A stretch of 53,315 nt of DNA from Planctomyces sp. SH-PL62 (GTDB taxonomy: Bacteria; Planctomycetota; Planctomycetia; Planctomycetales; Planctomycetaceae), in NCBI GenBank assembly GCA_945893075.1, contig CAMDDX010000008.1, forward strand, positions 1 to 53,315. The letters run 5' to 3'. The notes below the pieces were generated by a model. It worked only from the letters and a program-made list of their open reading frames with translations, had not been told where the DNA came from and did no database searches. A program made the translations under genes and the position numbers. Numbering within the stretch: the stretch's first letter is position 1; the number at the start of each line of letters is the position of its first letter. Below, one piece after another: positions 15,939 through 24,568 of the stretch.

Positions 15939-16160
15939 ACGATTCGCGTCTTCATCGCCTCGCCGGGTGATTTGGCGGTGGAGCGGGCGGTGTTCCAGCA
16001 GGTGCGGGAGGAACTCAACGCTGGCTTCGGCGACGGGCTGGACATCAAGTTCGAGCCGCTTGGCTGGGAGGACACGTTGGCCTCGACGGGGCGGCGGTCG
16101 CAGGCGGTGATCAATCGGGAGATTGATGACCGCTGTGACGAGTTCATTCTGGCGTGTACC
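15939..16160 (+). pseudogene. N-terminal fragment of a DUF4062 protein
   Basis: The frame reads TIRVFIASPGDLAVER, then REELNAGFGDG, PLGWEDTLASTGRRSQ and INREIDDRCDEF, which is the DUF4062 domain usually found at the N-terminus of large NACHT/TPR or similar signalling ATPases. There is no start codon: the fragment begins directly at the edge of the palindromic element at 15837-15936, and after about 75 codons it runs in frame into transposase sequence. It is a broken gene, not a functional domain. Confidence 0.75.
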
Positions 16161-16802
16161 GGCGGTGGGGGCAGGCGGCTCCGGACGCTCAGCCGTACTC
16201 GTCGTACACGGAAGCAGAGTTTTACCGCGCGGGTTCGCACGATCTTGAAGGAGGAGGGCCTCAAAGTTGGACCGGATAAGACTTCCGATTGCTGGGACAA
16301 CTTCATCAAACGTCATACGGAGACATTGTGGGCCGTGGACTTTTTCTCGATCAAAACGGTGACGGCCACCGGCCTACGGGACATGTATCTGATGGCGTTT
16401 CTGTGCTTGAGCAGTCGCGAAGTGATCGTGTCGTCGTCCACCGAGCATCCGAATTCCGCGTGGGTCGTGGAGCAGACGAAGGAGTTCCTCGATCAAACCA
16501 TGACTCGTGAGCAGAAGCCGGCGATCGTGATGCACGACCGGGACACCAAAATCACCAAGGAATTCACGGCGACGCTGAAAGCGAAGGGAGTCCGCACCAA
16601 CGTATTGCCGGTGGCCTCGCCGAACCTCGATGGACGTGTCGAGCGATTCATTCAGACGATCAAGTACGAGTGCCTTTTCAAGTTCATTCTTTTCGGCAAA
16701 CGGCACTTGGATCACGTCGTTGCTGAGTTCGTGGACTACTACAACGGCAAGCGTGCTCACATGGAGCGCGATCATTTACCACCAATCCGCAAGGCTCCCT
16801 GA
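16161..16802 (+). pseudogene. Truncated DDE integrase-core transposase
   Basis: The frame continuing from the DUF4062 remnant encodes an rve-type catalytic core: 'LWAVDFFSIKTV' (first D), 'VMHDRDTKITKEF' (second D), 'NLDGRVERFIQTIKYECL' (E), then 'YYNGKRAHMERDHLPP'. The N-terminal DNA-binding part is missing and the C-terminus stops short ('RKAP'), with another frame continuing a little beyond. No terminal repeats were found. This is a dead insertion-sequence remnant fused to a dead DUF4062 gene. Confidence 0.8.
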
Positions 16803-16913
16803 GGTGGTAGCACGGCCTGCTTTACTCACGATTCGATCGGTCCTAGGATCGCCGCGAACATGCGGGTGACACAGCCCAATGATTTGCGAACTCTTTTCGG
16901 AAGGAACAATCTC

Positions 16914-17498
16914 ATGCGTCGAGTTTTTTCAGTTTGGGTCATGACTCTCGTCATCGGAACGGTCGTCTGCGCGGGGAGCCAATCAGGCTCAGCGGCGGAC
17001 GAATATGCCTACGATCTGGTCCATTCCTCGGTCAGTTTTAAGGCGCGACATCTCGACATCAGTTGGATTCACGGCCGGTTCAATGAGGTTGAAGGAAAGT
17101 TTTCGCTCGATCGGGAGAACCCCGCCAAGTCGACGTTCCTGCTCACCATCAAAGCCGACAGCGTCGATACGGCCAACAAGGCCCGCGACGAACACCTCCG
17201 GCAACCCGACTACTTCGATACGAAGCAGTTCCCCACCATCGAATTCAAAAGCACGAGCACCAAAGTCATTGAGGGCGGATACGAAGTGACCGGCGACTTC
17301 ACGATGCACGGCAAGACCAAGAAGATCGTCTTGGTCCTGAAGGGGGGCAAAGAACACACCTTCAAAGACGTGAAGCGCGTTGCCTTCTCCACCGAACTTT
17401 CGCTCAAGCGCAGCGACTACGGTTTCGACAAGAACGCCATCGGACCGATCGGTGACGAGGCGTTGATCATCATCGATTGCGAAGGCATGCGAAAATAG
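16914..17498 (+). CDS. YceI family periplasmic protein
   Basis: A 194-residue exported protein with a signal peptide (VWVMTLVIGTVVCAG, cleavage near SAADEYAYD). The YceI lipocalin-like barrel follows: 'HSSVSFKARHLDISWIHGRF' split motif around residues 35-55, 'FLLTIKADSVDT', 'HLRQPDYFDTKQFPTIEFKS' region around 100-118, and 'TMHGKTKKIVL'. Family members bind polyisoprenoids; interestingly a polyprenyl synthase lies 1.1 kb upstream, though a broken transposase separates them. The ATG at 16914 has GGAAGGAAC upstream. The next gene begins 3 bases after its stop, so they are probably co-transcribed. Confidence 0.9.
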   Translation: MRRVFSVWVMTLVIGTVVCAGSQSGSAADEYAYDLVHSSVSFKARHLDISWIHGRFNEVEGKFSLDRENPAKSTFLLTIKADSVDTANKARDEHLRQPDYFDTKQFPTIEFKSTSTKVIEGGYEVTGDFTMHGKTKKIVLVLKGGKEHTFKDVKRVAFSTELSLKRSDYGFDKNAIGPIGDEALIIIDCEGMRK

Positions 17499-17501
17499 CT
17501 G

Positions 17502-18491
17502 ATGCCTGAGCCACTGCTTTATCTGAAAGCGATGGGAGCCGCCGCCATCGTCAGCGCGATCATCGTGCTGACGATGGTAGCCACGCTCGCCAAGAGCGTG
17601 GAGATTCGCGGGAAAACCCACGCTCTTGGCGAGCGTGGCTACATGACGTGGCTGAATTTCTCCTGCGTCTTGGGGATTGGACTCGGGCTTGTGGTCGGCT
17701 ACCGCATGGTGTCGTTGCGATTGGCCTGGCCTCCCGTGAACGGTCTCGATCGGTTCTTAACGATCACCGTTCCATTGGCCCTCGGCATCGAACTGATCGC
17801 GGGATTCCAGAACGTCCCGCGTTGGGTCGCGTGGCTATTGCGGATGAGCCTGGCTGCAACGATCCCAAGAATCTTGTTGCACGGTTCCGTTTACTTGAGC
17901 GATGCTCCTGAAGGCTGGACTCCGTGGCAGACCGGCATGGCGCTGGTGGTGTGTGGAGCCTTGTTGGCTGGTGTGTGGAGTCTGCTTTCCTGGTTGTCCC
18001 AGCGTTCCCCAGGTTCCTCGATTCCATTGGCACTCTGTCTGCCGATCCTGTGTGCCGGTCTGACCGTGATGATGGCCGGTTACATCAAGGGAGGACTCGC
18101 GGCTTTCCCGTTGGTGGCGACGCTCGTGGCAACAACCATCGGGGCCAGACTGATGTCGAAACGCTCTTTCGCACTGGCCAACTTTCGCGCGCCGGCGATC
18201 GTTGGAGTCGGAGTGGTGGGTTTGTTCGGCCTGTTGTTCGTCGGTCATTTTTTCGGCCGACTCTCGACCGGCTATGCGCTGGCCATACTGCTCTCGCCAC
18301 TCTTGTGCTGGGTGACCGAGATGCCGCAACTGCGGCACCGGAAGCCGTGGCTTGTGGGATCGGTGCGGTTGGTGCTGATCGCGATCCCGCTGCTGGTGGT
18401 GCTGGCTGCGGCGAAGCGTGATTTTGACCGGGACATGGCCCCGCTGCTGGGAAAGATCGCGGCAGCTTCCCGATCAGCCGCAGGGCGCTAG
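17502..18491 (+). CDS. Multi-spanning membrane protein with in-frame repeat insertion
   Basis: A 329-residue integral membrane protein with about eight or nine hydrophobic helices and no recognised family. The first helix (about 11-25) is followed directly by 22 residues (V26-Y47) encoded by a complete 66-bp repeat, then the next helix (about 51-70) follows. The insertion is in frame and falls in the loop between the first two helices, where it adds a charged, polar segment. The stop codon TAG (18489-18491) lies inside a second repeat (18476-18534), which also encodes the last residues (SAAGR). Both ends of this gene's product have thus been reshaped by repeats. It follows YceI closely and may be its partner. 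Confidence 0.75.
   Translation: MPEPLLYLKAMGAAAIVSAIIVLTMVATLAKSVEIRGKTHALGERGYMTWLNFSCVLGIGLGLVVGYRMVSLRLAWPPVNGLDRFLTITVPLALGIELIAGFQNVPRWVAWLLRMSLAATIPRILLHGSVYLSDAPEGWTPWQTGMALVVCGALLAGVWSLLSWLSQRSPGSSIPLALCLPILCAGLTVMMAGYIKGGLAAFPLVATLVATTIGARLMSKRSFALANFRAPAIVGVGVVGLFGLLFVGHFFGRLSTGYALAILLSPLLCWVTEMPQLRHRKPWLVGSVRLVLIAIPLLVVLAAAKRDFDRDMAPLLGKIAAASRSAAGR
17577..17642. repeat. 66-bp REPIN-like element inside a coding region
   Basis: GTAG, arm with stem CCACGCTC/GAGCGTGG, 16-base spacer, inverted arm, CTAC. It spans codons 26-47 of the membrane protein exactly in phase (first codon GTA, last codon TAC). Confidence 0.9.
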
Positions 18492-18534
18492 CCCCGGTTT
18501 GTGTCATCTGAACCGGGGCTAGCGCCCTGCGGCT
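18476..18534. repeat. 59-bp perfect inverted repeat at a gene end
   Basis: Two perfect 22-base arms (AGCCGCAGGGCGCTAGCCCC plus GG and its complement) around a 15-base centre. Contains the TAG stop of the membrane protein. No GTAG head, so a separate family from the REPIN-like elements. A half copy occurs at 156-180. It could also act as a transcription terminator between this gene and the convergent DUF1501 gene. Confidence 0.85.
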
Positions 18535-18579
18535 CATAGCAGCCTGTCTCACTTCGCGAAGATATTGCGACCTTGCTCC

Positions 18580-19923
18580 TTAGAGCAGCTCCTTGATGGA
18601 TTCGCGTTCTTCCACCAATGCGATCGGACGGCCGCTGTGGTCCGGGAGGGTCGCTGCGGGATCGATGCCGAAGACCTCTCGGTACAGAGTGGCCAGCAGG
18701 TTTTGCGGAATGTAAGAACCACCGAGCGGCTGCTCCGCACGGGACGTCGTCGCGCCAATGACCTGGCCCATCTTGAACCCGCCGCCGGTGACAAGGGCGA
18801 AGCTGGCCTGCGGCCAGTGATCGCGCCCGGCATTGCCGTTGATCTTCGGTGTCCGACCGTACTCACCCCAGACCACGACCGTCACATCCTGATCCATGCC
18901 GCGCTCGTGCAAATCGGTCACCAATGCATGAAGGCCCTTGTCGAACTCAGGGAGCATCTGCCGCAGCGAACCAAAGTTATTCGCGTGCGTGTCCCAATAG
19001 CCGGGGGCCAGCACAGTGACCACCGAGACTCCCGCTTCGACGAGCCGCCGGGCTTGCAGAAATCGCGAGTGAGTGCCGTACTGTTTCCGAACCTTCTCCG
19101 GTTCCTGGCTGACGTCGAAGGCGTCTCGGGCGCGCGACGAACTGATGATGTCGAGAGCCTGATTTGTGAATGAGTCCATCCCGGCAAAAGTGCCCTGAGT
19201 CCGTTCAACGGCACGGTTGATGTTGTCGAAGGCACCCAGCAACGTCTTGCGCTGGGTCAAACGGTCGAACGTCATCTGATCGGCCAAACTCAAGTTGGCA
19301 ACCAAGCCCGGCGAGCCGGGATCGAATGGCTGATGGGCCAAACCCAAATAGGACGGTTCGAGTGCCAATGACCTCCGGCCGCCGTGGGGCATCTGTTCCA
19401 TGCCCAACGTGACGTACGGAGGGAGGCTCGTGCCGTTGCTCGGAAGGAGCTTGCTGACCACCGACCCGAAGACCGGCCGAAGACCGGGCTTCAAACTGAA
19501 CGGGCCACCTTCTGGACCCCAAGGGTAACCGCACAACAACTCTTCCGGCACATGGGTGTCAGTGGCGAGAGCTCGCAGGTTGCGGATGATGGTCAACTTG
19601 TCGGCAATCTTCGCCTGCAATGGCATCAGCTCGCAAATCTCCATGCCGGAGACGTTGGTCTGGATCGGCTTGAACTCGCCTCGGTACTCCGCCGGGGCCA
19701 GCGGCTTCATGTCATACATGTCCATGTGCGGAGGAGCTCCGCACAAATAGATCATGATGAGTGACTTGTGAGAGGACTTCGCCTGCTGCGCCCCCTGTGC
19801 CTTGAGCCTTAGTAAATCGGCCAGGGTTAAGCCGCCAAGACCCAGGGTTCCCACTTGCAGAAAATCGCGGCGCGAGAGGCTGTCGCACAGCGGCTTCTGT
19901 TTCTTTCCCCAAATGGTGAGCAT
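18580..19923 (-). CDS. DUF1501 family protein with twin-arginine leader
   Basis: A 447-residue protein of the DUF1501 family, highly expanded in planctomycetes and usually paired with DUF1549/DUF1553 cytochrome proteins. A twin-arginine signal (SRRDFLQVG, about residues 16-24, followed by a hydrophobic stretch) predicts folded export. Family motifs: 'LIMIYLCGAPPHMDMYD' (about 55-70), 'GYWDTHANNFG' (~305), 'VVVWGEYGRTPKIN' (~345) and 'GRDHWPQASFALVTGGGF'. It resembles alkaline-phosphatase/sulfatase-like folds, but the activity is unproven. The start at 19923 is the first Met giving a correct TAT leader. The PSD1-type protein is 6.6 kb away on the other strand, not in an operon. Confidence 0.92.
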   Translation of the reverse strand: MLTIWGKKQKPLCDSLSRRDFLQVGTLGLGGLTLADLLRLKAQGAQQAKSSHKSLIMIYLCGAPPHMDMYDMKPLAPAEYRGEFKPIQTNVSGMEICELMPLQAKIADKLTIIRNLRALATDTHVPEELLCGYPWGPEGGPFSLKPGLRPVFGSVVSKLLPSNGTSLPPYVTLGMEQMPHGGRRSLALEPSYLGLAHQPFDPGSPGLVANLSLADQMTFDRLTQRKTLLGAFDNINRAVERTQGTFAGMDSFTNQALDIISSSRARDAFDVSQEPEKVRKQYGTHSRFLQARRLVEAGVSVVTVLAPGYWDTHANNFGSLRQMLPEFDKGLHALVTDLHERGMDQDVTVVVWGEYGRTPKINGNAGRDHWPQASFALVTGGGFKMGQVIGATTSRAEQPLGGSYIPQNLLATLYREVFGIDPAATLPDHSGRPIALVEERESIKELL

Positions 19924-20052
19924 GAACTGATCCTCGAGCATCGTGCAGAGGGAAGGCGGGACCACTGACTGATCAACGTGCGAAGTTGGGCTCCCGCCAA
20001 GTGGGCTGACGCGGTTCAGCTTAGCGGGAGGCGGCTGCCACGCAATTCCGAA

Positions 20053-20076
20053 AGATTCAGCAGCGCTGCTGAATCT
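20053..20076. promoter_or_regulatory. Perfect 24-base palindrome in a divergent spacer
   Basis: AGATTCAGCAGC/GCTGCTGAATCT lies midway between the divergent DUF1501 and M28 peptidase genes. A perfect palindrome in this position could be an operator, but in this hairpin-rich genome it could equally be another dispersed palindrome. A second weaker repeat (CTCCCGCC.../...GCGGGAG) is at about 19990-20028. Confidence 0.4.
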
Positions 20077-20177
20077 CTCAAGCAGCCGGTTTCTAGCAGC
20101 CCGACCAATGGGCCGTTAAGAGAGCGTTCATGCGTGCTACCCACTCACCGTCTTGAACTCTCGATGAGGAAATACCT

Positions 20178-21788
20178 GTGGCGTACAGATTACTTCTGCT
20201 GCTCGTTGCCTTGCCCTTCATTCCCGCATCTTTGGCGGGTGAGATTTCCGCAGACCGGATCAGGTCCGCAGTCGCTCATCTGGCGAGCGACAGGCTGGAA
20301 GGTCGCGAACCGGGAACCAACGGCGAGGTGCTCACGACGGAATACCTCGCGGACGAGTTCGAGAAGGCGGACTTGAAGCCGATCGGCGAGCGCGACTCGT
20401 ACTTCCAACCGGTGCCGCTCGTGCGTGTCATCACGAGCTCGAAGTCGACGCTCCAAGCAGTGAAGGCCGGGACCACGCTCGACATCCCTTGCGAAGAGGG
20501 CTTCGCGGGCGTGAGTCAGACGCAAGCGGGTTCCGAGGAGTTCGACGCCGAGGCCATCTTCGTCGGACACGGCATCACCGCGCCGGAATTCGGATGGGAC
20601 GATTATCTAGGTGTCGACGTGACGGGCAAGATTGTCGTCCTCTTCACGAACGAGCCTCCCTCAAGCGATCCCAGATTCTTCGGAGGGACGGCACTGACGT
20701 ATTACGGGCGCTGGACGTACAAGTTTGAGGAAGCTGCCCGGCGCGGAGCAAAGGCTTGCTTCATCATTCATACGAATGAGACGGCCGGTTATCCGTATTC
20801 CGTCGTGCGGCGAATGGAAAGCGCGCAGCTCAAGCGGGAACCCAATCAACCCGTGCTGGCTTTCGCAGGCTGGCTCTCTCGCACAGCGGGTGAAAAACTG
20901 CTGGGGCTGTCGGGCCGCACCGTGGAAGACGCCTTGCGCGAGGCGGACACCAAGGGGTTCAAGCCCTCTTCCCTCGGTGTGAACTTGAAAGGCAACCTCC
21001 CGACCCGCATCGAGAACTTCGTCAGTCACAACGTCGTCGGCCTGGTGGAAGGGATCGATGCGACGCTGAAGTCCGAGGCGATCATCTTCACCGCGCACTG
21101 GGATCATCTCGGCATCGGCAAGCCGGTCCTCGGCGATGCGATCTACAACGGCGCGGCGGACAACGCCACCGGCTGCGGCCTCCTGCTGGAGCTCGCCCGC
21201 GCGTGGTCGAGTCAGTCGCCCAAGCCCAAACGATCCGCGGTTTTCCTGGCCGTCACTGCGGAAGAGAAAGGGCTGCTCGGTTCGAAGTACTACACCCGGA
21301 ATCCGCTCATCCCTCTGAGCAAGACAGCGCTCAATCTGAACGTCGATATGATCCTGCCGCTGGGCGTACCGGCCTCGGTCGTCGTGACCGGTGCCGACCG
21401 AACGTCGATCTGGCCGACGGTCAAAGCGGCGGCAGAGAGGAACCACCTTGAGATCGAAGTGGACCAAAGGGCACATCTGGGAATCTTCTACCGATCAGAC
21501 CATTTCTCGATGGCGCAGTCGGGCGTCCCCGCGTTTTCCGTCGCGGCGGGAATGAAGATCACCGGCAAGCCAAATGACTTCGCCACCAAGGCTCACAAGG
21601 ATTTCAACGACAAGGCGTACCACTCGCCGCAGGATGAATTTCAGCCGGACTGGGATTTTTCGGGCTTCGTTGTGTTGGCTGAGTTCATGCTGGAAGTGGC
21701 CCGCAACGTTGCCGATACCGACCAATTGCCGACATGGAACGTCGGGGACGAGTTCCGTCCTGCGCGCGACAAGCAAGAAGCCAAGTAG
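20178..21788 (+). CDS. Secreted M28 family aminopeptidase
   Basis: A 536-residue exported zinc peptidase. A signal peptide covers about 1-20 (LLLLLVALPFIPASLA). A PA-domain-like insert (about 120-240) precedes the co-catalytic zinc core: H (TAHWDHLG), D (NGAADNATG), the catalytic EE pair (TAEEKG), D (LNVDM) and the final H (YHSPQDE). All ligands are present. The start is GTG at 20178 with GAGGA nine bases upstream; the nearby ATG at 20163 is out of frame. It probably releases amino acids from peptides in the periplasm or outside. It lies divergent from the DUF1501 gene and 34 bases ahead of a GmrSD-like gene, probably by chance. Confidence 0.92.
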   Translation: MAYRLLLLLVALPFIPASLAGEISADRIRSAVAHLASDRLEGREPGTNGEVLTTEYLADEFEKADLKPIGERDSYFQPVPLVRVITSSKSTLQAVKAGTTLDIPCEEGFAGVSQTQAGSEEFDAEAIFVGHGITAPEFGWDDYLGVDVTGKIVVLFTNEPPSSDPRFFGGTALTYYGRWTYKFEEAARRGAKACFIIHTNETAGYPYSVVRRMESAQLKREPNQPVLAFAGWLSRTAGEKLLGLSGRTVEDALREADTKGFKPSSLGVNLKGNLPTRIENFVSHNVVGLVEGIDATLKSEAIIFTAHWDHLGIGKPVLGDAIYNGAADNATGCGLLLELARAWSSQSPKPKRSAVFLAVTAEEKGLLGSKYYTRNPLIPLSKTALNLNVDMILPLGVPASVVVTGADRTSIWPTVKAAAERNHLEIEVDQRAHLGIFYRSDHFSMAQSGVPAFSVAAGMKITGKPNDFATKAHKDFNDKAYHSPQDEFQPDWDFSGFVVLAEFMLEVARNVADTDQLPTWNVGDEFRPARDKQEAK

Positions 21789-21822
21789 ATCACAACGTAA
21801 AAGTCTTAAGAGAGGACCGCAA

Positions 21823-23703
21823 ATGTTTGATACAACGAAAGAGGATTTGAAGGACATTCTGCGCAATGTTGATTCTGGAAAACTGCAACTTCCTGATTTT
21901 CAGCGCGATTACGTCTGGGGAGACGAGGACGTTCAAAGCTTGATTGCGTCAATTGCGAAAGGCTTTCCGGTTGGAGCCCTCCTCACGTTGGAATCTGGTG
22001 GGGAAGTGGCCTTCAAACCACGCGTGCTGGCAGGAGTCGAGAAGACGAATTCGAGACCGGACGAACTGCTCCTCGACGGTCAACAACGCATGACATCGCT
22101 TTTTCAAGCCATGTACTGCAAGCGTCCGATTCGCACGACCACCCAGAAAAAAGTAGAAGTCGAACGCTATTACTATCTCGACATCAACAAGGCTGCATCG
22201 GACACAGCGAACATTGAAGAGGCAATCGTTGGAGTGCCAGCCGATCGAATTGTCCGCACTAATTTTGGCCGCGATATTCAGCGAGACCTCTCCAAGCCTG
22301 AGTTCGAGTTCGAGCAAGACCTGTTTCCACTCAATCAGGTCTTCGATCACACGGACTGGTACTTCAGTTGGCGCGGGCATTGGAAAACCCGCAAGCCAGA
22401 TCGCTTCGACCTTGAGTCCAAGTTCTTCAAGGGCATCGTCGAGAACATCCAGCGTTACAAGATGCCGATCATTCGGCTCGACAAGAAGAATACCCGCGAA
22501 GCGATCTGTCTCGTCTTTGAAAAAGTCAACGTCGGCGGAAAGAAGCTTGACGCATTTGAACTGGTCACGGCCATCTACGCAGCGTCCAATTTTGACCTGC
22601 GCGAGGATTGGAAGGGTCCGGTTGCGAAACCCGCCCTTGGTCGCAGCGGTCGGATGTTTGACAAGAACAACCCTCGTCGGGTCTTGAAAGACATCGAGAG
22701 CACAGACTTTCTTCAGGCTTGCACGCTGCTCCACACGCGTCAGACACGAGCCGAAAAGGCCGCCGCAGGCGTCAAGGATGCGGACCTACCGCAGATCAGT
22801 TGCAAGCGAGATTCACTGCTCAGTCTACCGTTGGCTGCATACCGAACTCATGCAGACATGGTTGAGGCAGGTTTCATCGAAGCGGCAGGTTTTCTGAACG
22901 AACTCAAGATTATCCTGGCCAAAGACGTGCCCTACCCGCCGCAAATTACGGCACTCGCGTCAACTCTTTCGATCCTCGGTGATGTTGGTCAGACCGCAGC
23001 AGCGCGAGACAAGCTGGCATTGTGGTTCTGGTCCGTCTCGCTTGGGGAACAGTACGGCTCAAGTACGGAATCAAAGCTTGCCCGCGATGTTCCCGAGCTC
23101 GTCAATTGGATTGCAGGAAATGGCCCAAAGCCCCGATCGGTTGAAGAAGCCATCTTTCAGCAGGACCGACTCAGGTCGTTGCGCACACGACTCTCCGCAG
23201 CGTACAAGGCGGTCCACGCACTTCTGATGCGTCATGGGTGCCAGGACTTCATCAGCGGCAAGGGTTTCGAGTTAATGACGTTCTACAACGACAAGGTGGA
23301 TGTGCATCACATCTTCCCTCAAGCGTGGAGCAAGAAGGCCGGAATCAGCCCAAGGATATTTGACTCGATCGTCAATAAGACACCGCTCTCCAAGAAGTCG
23401 AACATCCTGATCAGTGGCGACGCCCCTTCAATCTATTTGAAGCGTATCGAGGCTAAGCACGGTCTTTCCTCAAATCGTCTCGACGAGATTCTGCGCACGC
23501 ACTTGATTGAGCCAGAGTTTCTCCGAAACGACGACTTTCAGGGATTTTTCGACGCTCGCCTCAAGGCGCTTTCCACAATGATCTCTGGCGCACTCGGTAA
23601 GGCGGTCGTCGAAAGTCATGGTTCCAACGAAGAAGAGCATGAAGTTGAAGACGAAATCGAAATTGTCACTGACGACGCTGATGACGACGCTGTCTCTGTC
23701 TAA
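21823..23703 (+). CDS. GmrSD-like DUF262/DUF1524 protein (modification-dependent restriction type)
   Basis: A 626-residue protein. The N-terminal DUF262 domain has the ParB-like 'LPDFQRDYVWGDEDVQSLI' (about 23-41) and 'LLLDGQQRMTSLF' (about 83-95); the C-terminal DUF1524 domain has the His-Me-type nuclease core 'DVHHIFPQAW' (about 492-501) and 'KTPLSKKSNILI'. Together they form a single-chain GmrSD-type enzyme; the known member cleaves phage DNA carrying glucosylated hydroxymethylcytosine and uses NTP hydrolysis by DUF262. Here the target is unknown. ATG at 21823 follows AGAGGACC. An acidic tail (about 600-626) follows. A PIN toxin pair lies just downstream, so this is a small defence patch. 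Confidence 0.88.
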   Translation: MFDTTKEDLKDILRNVDSGKLQLPDFQRDYVWGDEDVQSLIASIAKGFPVGALLTLESGGEVAFKPRVLAGVEKTNSRPDELLLDGQQRMTSLFQAMYCKRPIRTTTQKKVEVERYYYLDINKAASDTANIEEAIVGVPADRIVRTNFGRDIQRDLSKPEFEFEQDLFPLNQVFDHTDWYFSWRGHWKTRKPDRFDLESKFFKGIVENIQRYKMPIIRLDKKNTREAICLVFEKVNVGGKKLDAFELVTAIYAASNFDLREDWKGPVAKPALGRSGRMFDKNNPRRVLKDIESTDFLQACTLLHTRQTRAEKAAAGVKDADLPQISCKRDSLLSLPLAAYRTHADMVEAGFIEAAGFLNELKIILAKDVPYPPQITALASTLSILGDVGQTAAARDKLALWFWSVSLGEQYGSSTESKLARDVPELVNWIAGNGPKPRSVEEAIFQQDRLRSLRTRLSAAYKAVHALLMRHGCQDFISGKGFELMTFYNDKVDVHHIFPQAWSKKAGISPRIFDSIVNKTPLSKKSNILISGDAPSIYLKRIEAKHGLSSNRLDEILRTHLIEPEFLRNDDFQGFFDARLKALSTMISGALGKAVVESHGSNEEEHEVEDEIEIVTDDADDDAVSV

Positions 23704-23841
23704 GGGAGCCTCGATGATTCAAACAATCTTTCGACGAGCGGCTTCTTGGCGTATGCTGGACTCATCTTTTGCCCCTGATATGGCATCGCGTGAAATGACA
23801 TGGCCGAGTGCGACCAATGCTGAGAACTGAGGGAAACTGCA

Positions 23842-24090
23842 ATGGCACAAGACTCGATCTCATTGCCCAAAACGACGTTTACAGGACTCGAACTCCATGA
23901 CGGGGACGTCGTGTCGGGCCGGACACACGATGATCTCGTGGAGCTTCGGGTGGTTCGCCGCGCTGCCGAACCACGTCGTGCGATGACGGGCGAGCGGTTT
24001 GTCGCGAAGTGGCGCGGCCAGTTTCCGAATGCCGCGGCGGGAAGCGATCCGCGGCTTGAGTCGCTGTTGAAAAAACATTTGCGGTCGTGA
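23842..24090 (+). CDS. Small antitoxin-like protein upstream of PIN gene
   Basis: An 82-residue protein with 'SISLPKTTFTGLELHDGDVVSGRTHDD' pattern, split here as a beta-rich N-terminal half, and a basic C-terminal half (RRAMTGERFVAKWRGQF). It begins after GAGGGAAACTGCA and ends 10 bases before a PIN-domain gene. This arrangement is typical of VapB-type antitoxins, whose N-terminus binds DNA and C-terminus masks the toxin. The fold is not certain, so the antitoxin role rests mainly on position and size. Confidence 0.6.
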   Translation: MAQDSISLPKTTFTGLELHDGDVVSGRTHDDLVELRVVRRAAEPRRAMTGERFVAKWRGQFPNAAAGSDPRLESLLKKHLRS

Positions 24091-24100
24091 AGCGATATCC

Positions 24101-24568
24101 ATGCGAGTTCTGATTGACGCCAATGTGTTGCTGGATGTCGCGCTCGCTCGGCCGGGGTTGCACGAGGCCAGCGAAGCGGCGTTGAGTCAATGCGGCCGCG
24201 ACGAGAACCAAGCTTTCATCGCCTGGCACACGCTGTCAAACGTGTTCTACATCCTGCGGAGTCAGGCGGATCACGACCGGGCTATGGAGTTCCTGAAAGA
24301 CCTGTTGGAGTGGGTTCAAGTCGTGAGCGTGGAACATGCCGATGCCGTGCGGGCGTTCGGTTACGGAATGCGAGATTTTGAAGACGCACTTCAGGTGAGT
24401 GCCGCCGAAGCTGGCTTGGCGGATGTGATTCTGACCCGGAACTCCGCTGATTTCCGTGACAGTCCAATACCGGCTCGCACGCCAGAAGAGTTTCTCGCGG
24501 ACTTCGCCAGGAAAGAAGTTGCCGACGACCGGAAGTTGGAACACGACGAACCCGCCAACGATTCGTGA
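24101..24568 (+). CDS. PIN-domain toxin (VapC-like, PIN_3)
   Basis: A 155-residue PIN ribonuclease domain. The first catalytic aspartate is in 'MRVLIDANVLLDV' (D6), 'WHTLSNVFYILR' occupies the place of the second acidic residue (PIN_3-type 'SLTNIYYILRK'), 'DFEDALQ' (~90) gives the third, and 'ILTRNSADF' (~110) the fourth. The C-terminus 'ARTPEEFLADF' is also typical. PIN toxins cut RNA, often tRNA or rRNA, when the antitoxin is lost. It follows the small partner gene by 10 bases, so they form one operon. Confidence 0.85.
   Translation: MRVLIDANVLLDVALARPGLHEASEAALSQCGRDENQAFIAWHTLSNVFYILRSQADHDRAMEFLKDLLEWVQVVSVEHADAVRAFGYGMRDFEDALQVSAAEAGLADVILTRNSADFRDSPIPARTPEEFLADFARKEVADDRKLEHDEPANDS

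Noticed and set aside
21574-21822. 84-codon N-terminal extension of the GmrSD-like protein
   Set aside because: It overlaps the M28 peptidase in another frame and has shadow-like Arg/Ser/Thr composition; the ATG at 21823 has a good ribosome binding site and family start.
23713-23830. Possible 38-codon gene between the GmrSD-like gene and the antitoxin-like gene
   Set aside because: Too short, no recognised family, weak initiation context; not enough to call a gene.
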